Source: Nonomuraea jabiensis
GTDB taxonomy: Bacteria > Actinomycetota > Actinomycetes > Streptosporangiales > Streptosporangiaceae
Reading direction: 5' to 3'
Length of the DNA: 64,000 nucleotides
Assembly: GCF_014204795.1 (NCBI RefSeq)
Contig: NZ_JACHMB010000001.1
Location: 12,366,501 to 12,430,500, forward strand
Shown here: positions 1 through 8,135 of the stretch, piece by piece
How positions within the stretch are numbered: position 1 is the stretch's first letter
Layout of the letters: each line of letters begins with the position of its first letter
Made by a program: the position numbers and the translations under genes
The notes under the pieces: generated by a model
The model's input: the letters and a program-made list of their open reading frames with translations, nothing else
What the model was told of the DNA's origin: nothing
The model's database searches: none

Positions 1-1297
1 GCGCGGCCAGTTCGGCGTTGATCCGGGTGCGGGGCGAGTGGCTCAGCAGGGCCCCGATCCTGTGCAGCACGAACCTGCCGGCCCTCCTGACCTGGCCGCG
101 CACCCCCGCGAACTCCCCCAGCCACTCGGCGAAGGGCGGGTAGCCCGCGTCCTCGACCAGGAAGCCCCGGCGGTCCCCGCGCCCCGAGTCGGCCGCGTCC
201 GGCACCCGGACGGCGCTGGTGATCACGGGCCCGCGGCTGCCCTCCAGCGAGCGGTGGCGGCCCGCGCCGTCGCGGGCGTCCGTGACCAGAGTGAGGAGGT
301 CGCCGTTGCCGCTGAAGCGGGCCCCGAGCATGGGGCTCAGGCCGGGGAACTCCGATCTGCAGGTCAGCAGCAGGTACGTCGTCCCCAGCGTGCCCGCGGC
401 CAGGACGAGCCGGTCACAGGTGATGGTGTGCTGGGGCAGCCGCCTGGTGTTGACCCGCCGACGGTCCTCGCGCGGTTCGTGCACCACGTAGCTCACGGCG
501 TAGCCGCCGCCGGGAGCGGGGGCGAGCCACCGTACCTCGTGCAGGGTGCGCAGGTCGGCGCCGGCGTGCCGGGCCGCCGACAGGTAGGTGTGGTCGAGGG
601 AGTTCTTGGCGCCGTCGTTGCAGCCGAGGTCGCACTCGCCGCGCAGCCGGCACGTCGTACGCGGCAGGCCGTGCAGGTTGCCGTACTCCGGGTCCGGGAT
701 GGGCAGCCCGGGAGCGGGATGGCCGCCGGGCTCCGGGGCGAAGGCGACGGCCAGCGGCGGCAGCTCGAAGTCCAGCCCCAGCCGCCCGGCCGCCTCGCGC
801 ATGGCGAGGGTCTTGGCCGTCGTGTCGTACGGCGGCTGGCCGAGAGGGTAGCGCTGGGGCTTGAGCATCCGCTCCACGGCGTCGTAGTGCGGGTCGAGGT
901 CGGCCCGCGTGACGGGCCAGTGCTCGTAGCCGCCGCCGGGCAGCGGGCTCTCCTTGACGAACCACCGCTCGGGCTTGCGCAGCAGCACGTTGGCGTAGAT
1001 GAGCGAGCCGCCGCCGAGCCCGCTGGAGACAGCCGCGCCGAGCCCGCCGAAGCTCCACAGGTCGAACAGGCCGTACAGCCCCTCGCTCGGGTCCCACAGG
1101 TTGCGCGCCATCGCGGCGGGCGCGCGGGGGAACGACCCCGGCGGGTACGGCCGGCCGCGCTCCAGCACGACCACCCGCAGCCCCGCCTCCGCGAACCGGT
1201 AGGCGGCCACGGCGCCGCCGAACCCCGAGCCCACCACGACCACGTCGGCGTGCTCGCGTGCGGGACGTCTCACCTGGTCAGAACCGTTATGGCGCAT
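1..1297 (-). CDS. GMC-family oxidoreductase, cholesterol-oxidase-like (3' end beyond window)
   Basis: An open frame of 432 codons runs leftward off the window from ATG at 1297, preceded by a GGGAGA ribosome-binding site. The N-terminal Rossmann motif (VVVVGSGFGGAVAA, about residues 19-32) followed by VVVLERG marks FAD binding, and further motifs (SSGLGGGSLIYANV, GNLHGLPRTTC, LVLAAGTLGTTYLL) match the cholesterol oxidase branch of GMC flavoproteins, which oxidise a sterol or other alcohol with reduction of O2. No signal peptide is visible, so it is probably cytoplasmic. It diverges from the hydrolase at 1442 and shares its promoter region, suggesting a common lipid-oxidation role with the three genes at 1442-5466. 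The substrate is not provable: GMC enzymes also act on other alcohols. The C-terminal active-site His region lies outside the window. Confidence 0.85.
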   Translation of the reverse strand, partial: MRHNGSDQVRRPAREHADVVVVGSGFGGAVAAYRFAEAGLRVVVLERGRPYPPGSFPRAPAAMARNLWDPSEGLYGLFDLWSFGGLGAAVSSGLGGGSLIYANVLLRKPERWFVKESPLPGGGYEHWPVTRADLDPHYDAVERMLKPQRYPLGQPPYDTTAKTLAMREAAGRLGLDFELPPLAVAFAPEPGGHPAPGLPIPDPEYGNLHGLPRTTCRLRGECDLGCNDGAKNSLDHTYLSAARHAGADLRTLHEVRWLAPAPGGGYAVSYVVHEPREDRRRVNTRRLPQHTITCDRLVLAAGTLGTTYLLLTCRSEFPGLSPMLGARFSGNGDLLTLVTDARDGAGRHRSLEGSRGPVITSAVRVPDAADSGRGDRRGFLVEDAGYPPFAEWLGEFAGVRGQVRRAGRFVLHRIGALLSHSPRTRINAELAA

Positions 1298-1340
1298 TAT
1301 CTCTCCCTCGTCCGGACAGGTCCGAAAAGTCGGGGAGAGG

Positions 1341-1365
1341 TAGAATGCAAGAGTAACCGATCGGT
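1341..1365. promoter_or_regulatory. Divergent promoter region with ACCGATCGGT palindrome
   Basis: A perfect 10-bp palindrome ACCGATCGGT lies at 1356-1365, a shape typical of TetR-family half-sites, just downstream of a TAGAAT -10-like hexamer (1341-1346) reading toward the hydrolase gene. It would overlap the start of the rightward transcript. No TetR gene adjoins it, so any repressor would be encoded elsewhere. Promoter and operator are inferences from sequence shape only. Confidence 0.35.
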
Positions 1366-1441
1366 GAGCTGAGCACCGGAACCAGAAGCCCAGGAGTCCA
1401 GACCAGGTCTGCCGGCCCGCGGCCGGCAGCGGCCCGAGATC

Positions 1442-2515
1442 GTGGCGATCGGTATGCATGGACGACCCGCAACACACGAACGCGTCGTACCCTTCACCGC
1501 CGGAGACGGCATGAACCTGCGCCTCGTCAACGTGCGCGGTCACGCCCCGCCGGCCAGGTCCCCGGTCCTCCTCGTGCACGGCGCGGGGGTCCGGTCCAAG
1601 GTGTTCCGGGCGCCGGTGCCCGCCAACGTCGTCGACATGCTCGTCTCGCACGGCTACGACGTCTGGCTGGAGGACTGGCGGGCCAGCATCGACCTGCCGC
1701 CCAACCCGTGGACCCTGGACCAGGCGGCCGCATACGACCACCCCGCCGCGGTCCGCAAGGTCGTCGAGGAGACCGGGGCGGACCGGATCAAGGCGATCAT
1801 CCATTGCCAGGGCTCGACCTCGTTCATGATGTCCGCGTGCGCCGGCCTGGTGCCCCAGGTCGACACGATCATCACGAACGCGGTGTCCCTGCACCCGGTC
1901 GTCCCGCGCTGGTCGCGGGCCAAGCTCCGGTACGCGGTGCCGGTCACGCGCAGGTTCCTGTCCTACCTCGACCCGTCCTGGGGCGACCACCCGCCGCCGG
2001 GCGCGGCCGCGCTGATCACCCAGCTGGTCAAGGCCGCCCACGCCGAGTGCGGGAGCACGGTGTGCAAGCTGGTCAGCTTCACGTACGGCAGCGGGTGCCC
2101 CGCGTTGTGGCGGCACGAGAACCTCGGCGCGGCCACGCACGACCTGTGGATCCCGCACGAGTTCGGCCCGGTGCCGCTGAGCTTCTTCCGGCAGATGGAC
2201 AGGTGCGTGCGCAGCGGCCGCCTGGTCAGCCAGCAGCACATCGACGGCCTGCCGGACGACTACACGGCGCAGGAACCGCGTACCGACGCCCGGATCGCCT
2301 TCCTGGCGGGCGAGCTGAACCGCTGCTTCCTGCCGGAGAGCCAGCGCCGGTCCTACGACTTCTTCTCGCGTTTCGCCCCCCACCACTCCCTGCACCTGCT
2401 CTGCGATTACAGCCATCTGGACGTGTTCTTCGGCGAGCGCGCCCACCGCGACGTCTTTCCGCTGATCATCGAGGAGCTGGCCGGCACGCCGGCCCGGCAC
2501 AGGGGGGACCGATGA
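1442..2515 (+). CDS. alpha/beta-fold hydrolase
   Basis: A 357-residue protein with alpha/beta hydrolase features: oxyanion-region motif LLVHGAGV (about residues 35-42), a YDVWLEDWRAS segment and the nucleophile-elbow region IIHCQGSTSFMM, which would place a Ser (or the Cys in HCQGS) in the nucleophile turn. This version resembles the hydrolase partner of bacterial cholesterol-oxidase-type GMC proteins, in some bacteria fused to them; here the two are separate divergent genes. The GTG at 1442 is used; an ATG four codons later (1454) is equally possible because neither has a strong ribosome-binding site. The stop overlaps the next gene as ATGA, so translation is coupled. The substrate, probably a lipid or ester, is unknown. 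Confidence 0.7.
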   Translation: MAIGMHGRPATHERVVPFTAGDGMNLRLVNVRGHAPPARSPVLLVHGAGVRSKVFRAPVPANVVDMLVSHGYDVWLEDWRASIDLPPNPWTLDQAAAYDHPAAVRKVVEETGADRIKAIIHCQGSTSFMMSACAGLVPQVDTIITNAVSLHPVVPRWSRAKLRYAVPVTRRFLSYLDPSWGDHPPPGAAALITQLVKAAHAECGSTVCKLVSFTYGSGCPALWRHENLGAATHDLWIPHEFGPVPLSFFRQMDRCVRSGRLVSQQHIDGLPDDYTAQEPRTDARIAFLAGELNRCFLPESQRRSYDFFSRFAPHHSLHLLCDYSHLDVFFGERAHRDVFPLIIEELAGTPARHRGDR

Positions 2516-3453
2516 CCTTCACCGCACGACGCCGGCGCCCAGCCGGCCGACTCGCCGGCCGACTCGCCGGCCGATTCGCCAACGTGGACGGCATCCCGTT
2601 CCGGATGCCGGTGGGGACGCGGAGCAGCCCGGCGCTCATCGCCGCCTACCCGGTCGATCCGCGCGGCGCCCGCGAGGTGCTGCCGGAGGAGCTGAGCCCG
2701 TACCGGATCCGCGGCGAGGGAGTGCTGATGATCGCGGTCGTGGACTACCAGGACACCCCGATCGGCACGTACGTGGAGCTCTGCACCGGCATCCTGTGCA
2801 CGCCGGCCGGCCGGCCCGCCCCGCCGCTGCTCCCGCTGCTGTTCAGGGCGGCCTTCGGCACCGGCGTCCACATCGGCGACATGCCGGTGAGCACCGAGAT
2901 CTCCGTCAAGGGCGGCCTCGGCATCTGGGGCATGCCCAAGCGGCGCGCCTCGCTCGACTTCGTCGCCGACGGGTCCACGGTCAGCAGCCAGTACGACCTC
3001 GACGGGCAACTGGTCATGCGCGTGGACGTGCCGCGCCCGGCGCGGGCGTGGCTGCCGGTGCGGTTCACCGGCATCGGCTACGCCTCCTTCCGCGGGATGC
3101 TCTGGAAGTCGTCCGTCACGCTCTGCGGCCGGATGGGCCTGACGTGGGGCGGCGGTCCGGAGAACCGGCTCCTGCTCGGCGACCACGAGCGGGCGGCCTG
3201 GCTGAAGCGGCTGGACATCCGCGACCGGCCGTTCCTGACCGCCTTCATCCCCTCCGTGCGCGGGGTGCTCCACGACCACGTGGAGGGCTGGTTCCGTACC
3301 TCGGCCACGCCTCCCCCGCCGCCCCGGGAGGGCCTGGAGTCCGTGGTCGGGCTGGGGCTCGGGCAGGACCGGCTGCCGCCTCCCGACCGCGCGGCGACGG
3401 ACCGCCTCCTGGGCCTGCCCCGGCCGCGCGAGTACGCCGCCCCGATGCCGTAG
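2512..3453 (+). CDS. acetoacetate-decarboxylase-family protein
   Basis: A 313-residue protein of the acetoacetate decarboxylase (ADC) fold. The segment GIWGMPKRRASL corresponds to the GxPKK motif around the Schiff-base lysine of true ADC; the first Lys is kept but the neighbouring Lys, which lowers the pKa of the catalytic residue, is Arg here. That suggests a related but altered activity. The first 25 residues are Arg/Ala/Gly-rich and come from a short DNA repeat (GCCGGCCGACTC), so the true start might lie later. It overlaps the hydrolase by 4 bp and sits 78 bp before the peroxidase gene. No signal peptide or membrane segment is seen. Decarboxylation of a beta-keto acid is a family-based guess. 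Confidence 0.75.
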   Translation: MTFTARRRRPAGRLAGRLAGRFANVDGIPFRMPVGTRSSPALIAAYPVDPRGAREVLPEELSPYRIRGEGVLMIAVVDYQDTPIGTYVELCTGILCTPAGRPAPPLLPLLFRAAFGTGVHIGDMPVSTEISVKGGLGIWGMPKRRASLDFVADGSTVSSQYDLDGQLVMRVDVPRPARAWLPVRFTGIGYASFRGMLWKSSVTLCGRMGLTWGGGPENRLLLGDHERAAWLKRLDIRDRPFLTAFIPSVRGVLHDHVEGWFRTSATPPPPPREGLESVVGLGLGQDRLPPPDRAATDRLLGLPRPREYAAPMP

Positions 3454-3531
3454 CCGACCACGCACGGCCAGCCACGCACAGCCGACCATGCACCGTCGAA
3501 ACCCGCCGCCGACCACGCACGGGGAGATCCA

Positions 3532-5466
3532 ATGAAGCACCGCCTCCGTATCGCCGCGCGCCTCACCGCCGCCTCCGCCCACGCCACCGCGCCCGCGCCC
3601 GAACGCGCCGAAGCGCCCGAGCTCGTCCGGCCGCCCGCCGGGCGGGAACCGCCGGTCGCCGGGGCGGGCTACCGCCGCTCGTGGTTCTGGACCGCCTACG
3701 ACGCCCTGGCCCAGGCGCTCGACCACCGCTTCGGCTGGGACCGGCTGCCCACCCCGCTCGGCCTGGCGGTCCTGGTGGGCATCCGCAACCGGCTGCGCAA
3801 GCACAACCTGTACGACCCCGGCCGCCTGCCCTCCGCCGGCCCGCCGCCGCCCGTCCCGGACCCGAAGGGCCATGAGGTACGGCGGACCGCCAACGGCTCG
3901 TACAACGACGTGGACCATCCGGCCATGGGCATGGCCGGGACCCGGTTCGGGCGCAACGTCCCGCTCGAGCACGCGTACGCCGAGACTCCCGAGCGGGTCA
4001 TGACGCCGAACCCGCGCATGATCAGCCGCCGGCTCATGACCCGGACCCGGTTCCAGCCCGCGCGCTCCCTCAACGTCCTGGCCGCGACCTGGCTGCAGTT
4101 CATGATCCGGGACTGGTTCAGCCACGGGATCAGCCCGTCGGACGACCCGTGGACCATCCCGCTGGAGCCGGGCGACGACTGGCCCGAACCCCTGCTGACG
4201 ATCCCGCGGGTCCCTGCCGACCCGACCCGCCCGCCCGGCTACGAGGGGCCCGCGACCTCGCTGAACACGCTCACCCACTGGTGGGACCTGTCGCTGGTCT
4301 ACGGCCTGAGCGACGAGGAGCAGCGCGCCCTGCGCACCGGGACCCGGGGGCGGATCCGCCATCGCCCGTCCGGGACCCGCGCGATGGCGGGCGGCAAGGC
4401 CGACCCGACCCGCGAACCGGGCTTCTGGCTCGGCCTGGTGATGATGCAGGGGCTGTTCGAGCGCGAGCACAACGCCATCTGCGAGCGGCTGCACGCCGAG
4501 TATCCGGCCTGGGGCGACGACGAGCTGTTCGAGCGCGCCAGGCTGATCAACGCCGCGCTCGTCGCCAAGATCCACACCGTGGAGTGGACGCCCGCGGTCA
4601 TCAGCCACCCCACGGCGGTGACCGGCCTGCGGGCCAACTGGTGGGGCCTGGCCTCCGAGCCGATCAACAGGGCGCTGGGCCGGATCAGCCGGAGCGAGAC
4701 GATCAGCGGCATCCCGGGTTCGCGCACCGACCACTTCGGGGTGCCGTTCAGCATCACCGAGGAGTTCGCGGCCGTCTACCGGATGCACCCGCTGATCCCC
4801 GACGACTACAGCCTTCGCCACCTGCGCGACGACTCCCGGATCCGCGACACCACGCTGCGCGAGCTGTCCGGCCCCGCGGCGCTGCGGGTCGCCTCGGCCA
4901 TCTCGGCCGCCGACCTGCTGTACTCCTTCGGGACCGAGTACCCGGGCGCGATCGTCCTGCACAACTTCCCGCGCCTGCTGCAGGAGTTCGAACGCCCTGA
5001 CGGCAAGCTGGTGGACCTGGCCGCCACGGACCTGATCCGCTGCCGGGAGCTGGGCGTGCCGCGCTACAACGAGTTCCGCAGGCTGCTCAACCTGCGGCCG
5101 GCGAGCGGGTTCGACACGCTCACGGACGACCCGGCGCTCGCGGAGGAGCTGCGCGAGGTGTACGCGGACCGGCTGGAGGACGTCGACCTGATCGTGGGCA
5201 TGTTCGCCGAGAAGCGCCCGGAAGGGTTCGCCTTCAGCGACACGGCCTTCCGGGTCTTCATCCTCATGGCCTCCCGGCGGCTCAACAGCGACAGGTTCTT
5301 CACCCCTGACTACGCCGAGCGCGTCTACACGAGGACAGGGCTGGACTGGATCGCGAACAGCAGCATGACCTCGGTGATCCTGCGCCACCATCCGGAGCTG
5401 CGCCCGGCCCTGCACCATGTGGGGAACGCGTTCGCGCCGTGGCGCCGGTCCGGCGTCACGGCCTGA
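3532..5466 (+). CDS. animal-type haem peroxidase / alpha-dioxygenase-like protein with distal His replaced by Arg
   Basis: A 644-residue member of the peroxidase-cyclooxygenase superfamily, closest in motifs to fatty-acid alpha-dioxygenases. The catalytic Tyr and proximal haem His are present as Y416 and H419 in AVYRMHPLIPD, as in COX and alpha-dioxygenase. At the distal side the Q-x3-H signature reads LQFMIRDWFSHG: Q189 is kept, but the distal His position is R193 (codon CGG), followed by the usual Asp. ATG at 3532 follows a GGGGAGATCC ribosome-binding site. There is no clear signal peptide. It is the last gene of the rightward lipid group; oxygenation of a lipid would fit the neighbours. 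The missing distal His argues against ordinary peroxide chemistry. Confidence 0.85.
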   Translation: MKHRLRIAARLTAASAHATAPAPERAEAPELVRPPAGREPPVAGAGYRRSWFWTAYDALAQALDHRFGWDRLPTPLGLAVLVGIRNRLRKHNLYDPGRLPSAGPPPPVPDPKGHEVRRTANGSYNDVDHPAMGMAGTRFGRNVPLEHAYAETPERVMTPNPRMISRRLMTRTRFQPARSLNVLAATWLQFMIRDWFSHGISPSDDPWTIPLEPGDDWPEPLLTIPRVPADPTRPPGYEGPATSLNTLTHWWDLSLVYGLSDEEQRALRTGTRGRIRHRPSGTRAMAGGKADPTREPGFWLGLVMMQGLFEREHNAICERLHAEYPAWGDDELFERARLINAALVAKIHTVEWTPAVISHPTAVTGLRANWWGLASEPINRALGRISRSETISGIPGSRTDHFGVPFSITEEFAAVYRMHPLIPDDYSLRHLRDDSRIRDTTLRELSGPAALRVASAISAADLLYSFGTEYPGAIVLHNFPRLLQEFERPDGKLVDLAATDLIRCRELGVPRYNEFRRLLNLRPASGFDTLTDDPALAEELREVYADRLEDVDLIVGMFAEKRPEGFAFSDTAFRVFILMASRRLNSDRFFTPDYAERVYTRTGLDWIANSSMTSVILRHHPELRPALHHVGNAFAPWRRSGVTA

Positions 5467-5484
5467 GGTGCCGTCCCCGCCGCG

Positions 5485-6003
5485 TCACGCGAGCCGGTCG
5501 TCGTCCGACGGCAGATCGGCGCCCGCCGCGGCGGGGACCGGCATGCCGGCCTCCACCCAGGCCAGCAGCTTCGTGCCGGGGCAGTCGGTGTTGCCCACCT
5601 GGAGGTGGGCGCGCTTGGCCAGCGTACGGCCGGCCTTGGCGCAGGCCTCGTCGTACAGGGCGCGGATCGCCATCTTCACGGCGTCGGTCGGGCTGTTCAT
5701 GCCGATGTAGGAGCATCCGATGCCGCTGACGTTGTGATCCGTGGCGTGGGCGCCGCGCACGTCCCAGCCGCGGCCCTCGTACACGGTGCCGTCGTCCCGC
5801 ACGAGGAAGTTGTAGCCGATGTCGTTCCACCCCCGCTCGTCCATGTGGAAGTCCTGGATCTCCCGCGGCGTCTGCGTCGTCGGCCCCTCGGTGTGGTGGA
5901 CGACGAACTCGATGCGCTTCGACCACGGCACCTTGACGACGGCGTCCGGGTCTCTCGGCGGGCGGGCGTTCCAGGCACTGCGCTTGACGATGTTGATCGT
6001 CAT
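5485..6003 (-). CDS. N-acetylmuramoyl-L-alanine amidase domain protein (PGRP/Amidase_2)
   Basis: A compact 172-residue zinc amidase of the PGRP/T7-lysozyme family that would cut the MurNAc-L-Ala bond of peptidoglycan. Visible zinc ligands are the first His of VVHHTEG, the His of AHLQVGNTDCPG and the Cys eight residues after it, and the conserved Tyr is in GYNFLV. There is no signal peptide or transmembrane segment, so it is either cytoplasmic, exported by another route, or an endolysin-like gene; no other phage genes are nearby. It converges on the peroxidase gene with an 18-bp gap and has its own leader of about 190 bp. Confidence 0.88.
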   Translation of the reverse strand: MTINIVKRSAWNARPPRDPDAVVKVPWSKRIEFVVHHTEGPTTQTPREIQDFHMDERGWNDIGYNFLVRDDGTVYEGRGWDVRGAHATDHNVSGIGCSYIGMNSPTDAVKMAIRALYDEACAKAGRTLAKRAHLQVGNTDCPGTKLLAWVEAGMPVPAAAGADLPSDDDRLA

Positions 6004-6200
6004 GGTCTCCCCCTAGTTAAGTGCTCGACTTTCCGCAGGTTAGGCGGCGGACGGGCGGGAGAGCGGGGTGCGGCGCGCGGGGATGCCGGGATCGTTGGCC
6101 ATATTTCATCCTGGCTTGGGCGACTTCGGCCTTGATGGGCAGCTGGCCCGAGAATGGGGTGGTTGATGGGTAGGGGCACCGTCAAGGCGCCCCTTCCCCC

Positions 6201-8135
6201 TTACGCGGCGCAGTCGTAGAGGCTGGCTTGGCCGTCCACAGCCTTGCAGTTCTGCTGGACCCAGGTGGTCACCTCGGTGTTGCCCCGGCCCGGCCCGCCG
6301 CGGTCGCCGCCCGACAGAACGTAGCGGAGTTGCCCGGAGGAGGTGAGCTCTTTGAGGCGATCCACGGTCATGGCGGCGTCGCTGCCGGTGAAGCCGCCCA
6401 TGGCGAGCACGGGCCGGCCGGTGGACAGGATGGTCGGCGAGGCCTGCATGGCGCTGTTCACCGCGACCAGCCAGGTGGCCTTGCCCTGGTTCGCCAGGAG
6501 GTACTTGACCATGGAGTCGCTGATCCCGCCGCCGGGGCCGCCGCCCATGAAGCCCGCCCGGCCACCAGGGAACTCCCCGCCCCGGAACCGGCCGCCCATC
6601 CGGCCGAAGCCCATCTGTCCCGCGTTCGGGCCGGCGGTCGGGTTCGTCCCGTTCACCTGCGACCCCAGCGGCGTGACGGCGTACGCGGCGGGCCCGGCCA
6701 GCCCGGCGACCACCGTGGCCGCCAGCGCGAGGGCGGCGATCCTGACCGTCACCTGCGCCCGTACCCTGGCCAGCACCAGCACCACCACGGCCGCCAAGGT
6801 CGCCCCGAGCACGACCCAGGCCAGCCACGGCGCCCAGTCGGGCGTGCGGCGCAGCACCACGAACGACCAGCCGCCCGTCACGGCCACCGCCAGCGGCAGC
6901 ACCCAGGCCCAGGTCCGCGACCGGCGGTACTCCCGCCACATGCTCACCCCGCCCAGTCCGCACAGCGCGGCCACGGCGGGCGCCATCGCGGTCGTGTAGT
7001 ACGGGTGGAAGGTGCCGCTGGAGAAGCTGAACACCACGTAGTGGACGACCAGCCAGCCGCCCCACACCAGCCACGCCGCCCCGGACGGGCCCTCGATCCG
7101 GCGCACCCGCATGAGCGCGGCGAATGCCAGCGCCACCACGCAGAACGGCAGCAGCCAGGAGATCTGCCCCGCCAGGATGTCGTTGAACAGCCGCCCGGCC
7201 CCGGACTCCCCGCCGAAGCCGCCGCCACCGGGTCCACCACCGGGTCCACCACCGGCCCCGCCGCCCTGGCCGAGGATCCGGCCGAGCCCGTTGTAGCCGA
7301 TCACCAGGTCCCAGACGGAGTTGTCCGTGGAGCCGCCGACGTACGGCCGCGAGTCGCTGGGCCAGAGGTCGACGATCACCATCCACCAGGCGCTCGACAC
7401 CAGCATGACCAGGCCGGCCGCCAGCAGGTGCCCCACCCGCCTGAGCCACGGCACCCGGGCGCACAGCAGGTACGCCAGCGCGAACGCCGGCACCACCAGG
7501 TACGCCTGGAGCATCTTCGCGTTGAAGGCCAGCCCCACGAAGAGCGCGCACACCAGCAGCGACCGCAGGCGCCCGGTCCGCAGCGACTCCAGGCAGAACC
7601 AGGCCGCCAGCACGAGCAGCAGCACGAGGATCGTGTCGGGGTTGTTGTCCCGGTTGATCGCCACGGTGATCGGGGTGAGCGTCATGACCACGGCCGCGAC
7701 CAGGGCCGCCGCGTGGGCGTACGTCCTCCCGGAGCAGGCGCGGCGCACGGCCGAGTGGACGAGGCCGACGGCGGCCACCCCCGCCAGGGCCTGCGGGAGC
7801 AGCATGCTCCACGTGCCGTAGCCGAAGATCCGCGCGGACAGCCCCATCACCCACAGCGCCAGCGGCGGCTTGTCCACGGTGATGAACGACCCGGCGTCGA
7901 GCGCGCCGAAGAAGAACGCCTTCCAGCTCTGCGTGCCGGACAGGACGGCGGCGGCGTAGTACTCGTTGGCGTTGCCGCTCAGCCCCCACGCGTACAGGAC
8001 GAACGCGACGGCGAGCACCGCCCACATGGCGGGCCGCGACCAGCGCGGGTCCTCCTCGGCGCCCAGGAGGACGCGTGCGGGCAGGCTGCGGCTCGTGGCG
8101 GCCCGGTGCCCGGGCCGCATGGCGGTGGCGGTCAT
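6201..8135 (-). CDS. PMT-type membrane glycosyltransferase (GT39/ArnT-like mannosyltransferase)
   Basis: A 644-residue integral membrane protein with about ten hydrophobic segments in the N-terminal 450 residues and conserved GT-C features: LSGNANEYYAAAV after TM1, SFITVDKPPLALW, and INRDNNPDTILV. It would transfer a sugar from polyprenyl-phosphate-sugar to an acceptor outside the membrane. Two Gly-rich loops (near residues 285-315 and 500-530) are species-style insertions. The C-terminal 100 residues (YLLANQGKATWLVAV onward) form a soluble extracellular domain seen in actinobacterial members. Start ATG 8135 overlaps the stop of the GT2-GtrA gene as ATGA once that gene's frameshift is corrected; the two form a donor-synthesis/transfer pair. 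Confidence 0.85.
   Translation of the reverse strand: MTATAMRPGHRAATSRSLPARVLLGAEEDPRWSRPAMWAVLAVAFVLYAWGLSGNANEYYAAAVLSGTQSWKAFFFGALDAGSFITVDKPPLALWVMGLSARIFGYGTWSMLLPQALAGVAAVGLVHSAVRRACSGRTYAHAAALVAAVVMTLTPITVAINRDNNPDTILVLLLVLAAWFCLESLRTGRLRSLLVCALFVGLAFNAKMLQAYLVVPAFALAYLLCARVPWLRRVGHLLAAGLVMLVSSAWWMVIVDLWPSDSRPYVGGSTDNSVWDLVIGYNGLGRILGQGGGAGGGPGGGPGGGGFGGESGAGRLFNDILAGQISWLLPFCVVALAFAALMRVRRIEGPSGAAWLVWGGWLVVHYVVFSFSSGTFHPYYTTAMAPAVAALCGLGGVSMWREYRRSRTWAWVLPLAVAVTGGWSFVVLRRTPDWAPWLAWVVLGATLAAVVVLVLARVRAQVTVRIAALALAATVVAGLAGPAAYAVTPLGSQVNGTNPTAGPNAGQMGFGRMGGRFRGGEFPGGRAGFMGGGPGGGISDSMVKYLLANQGKATWLVAVNSAMQASPTILSTGRPVLAMGGFTGSDAAMTVDRLKELTSSGQLRYVLSGGDRGGPGRGNTEVTTWVQQNCKAVDGQASLYDCAA

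Noticed and set aside
2407..5418. A 1003-codon open frame on the - strand
   Set aside because: It lies opposite the ADC-like and peroxidase genes, has low-complexity Arg/Gly/Ala composition and no domain; it is a by-product of high GC.
5485..6003. Prophage endolysin
   Set aside because: The amidase lacks a signal peptide like endolysins, but no holin, tail, integrase or attachment site is near.
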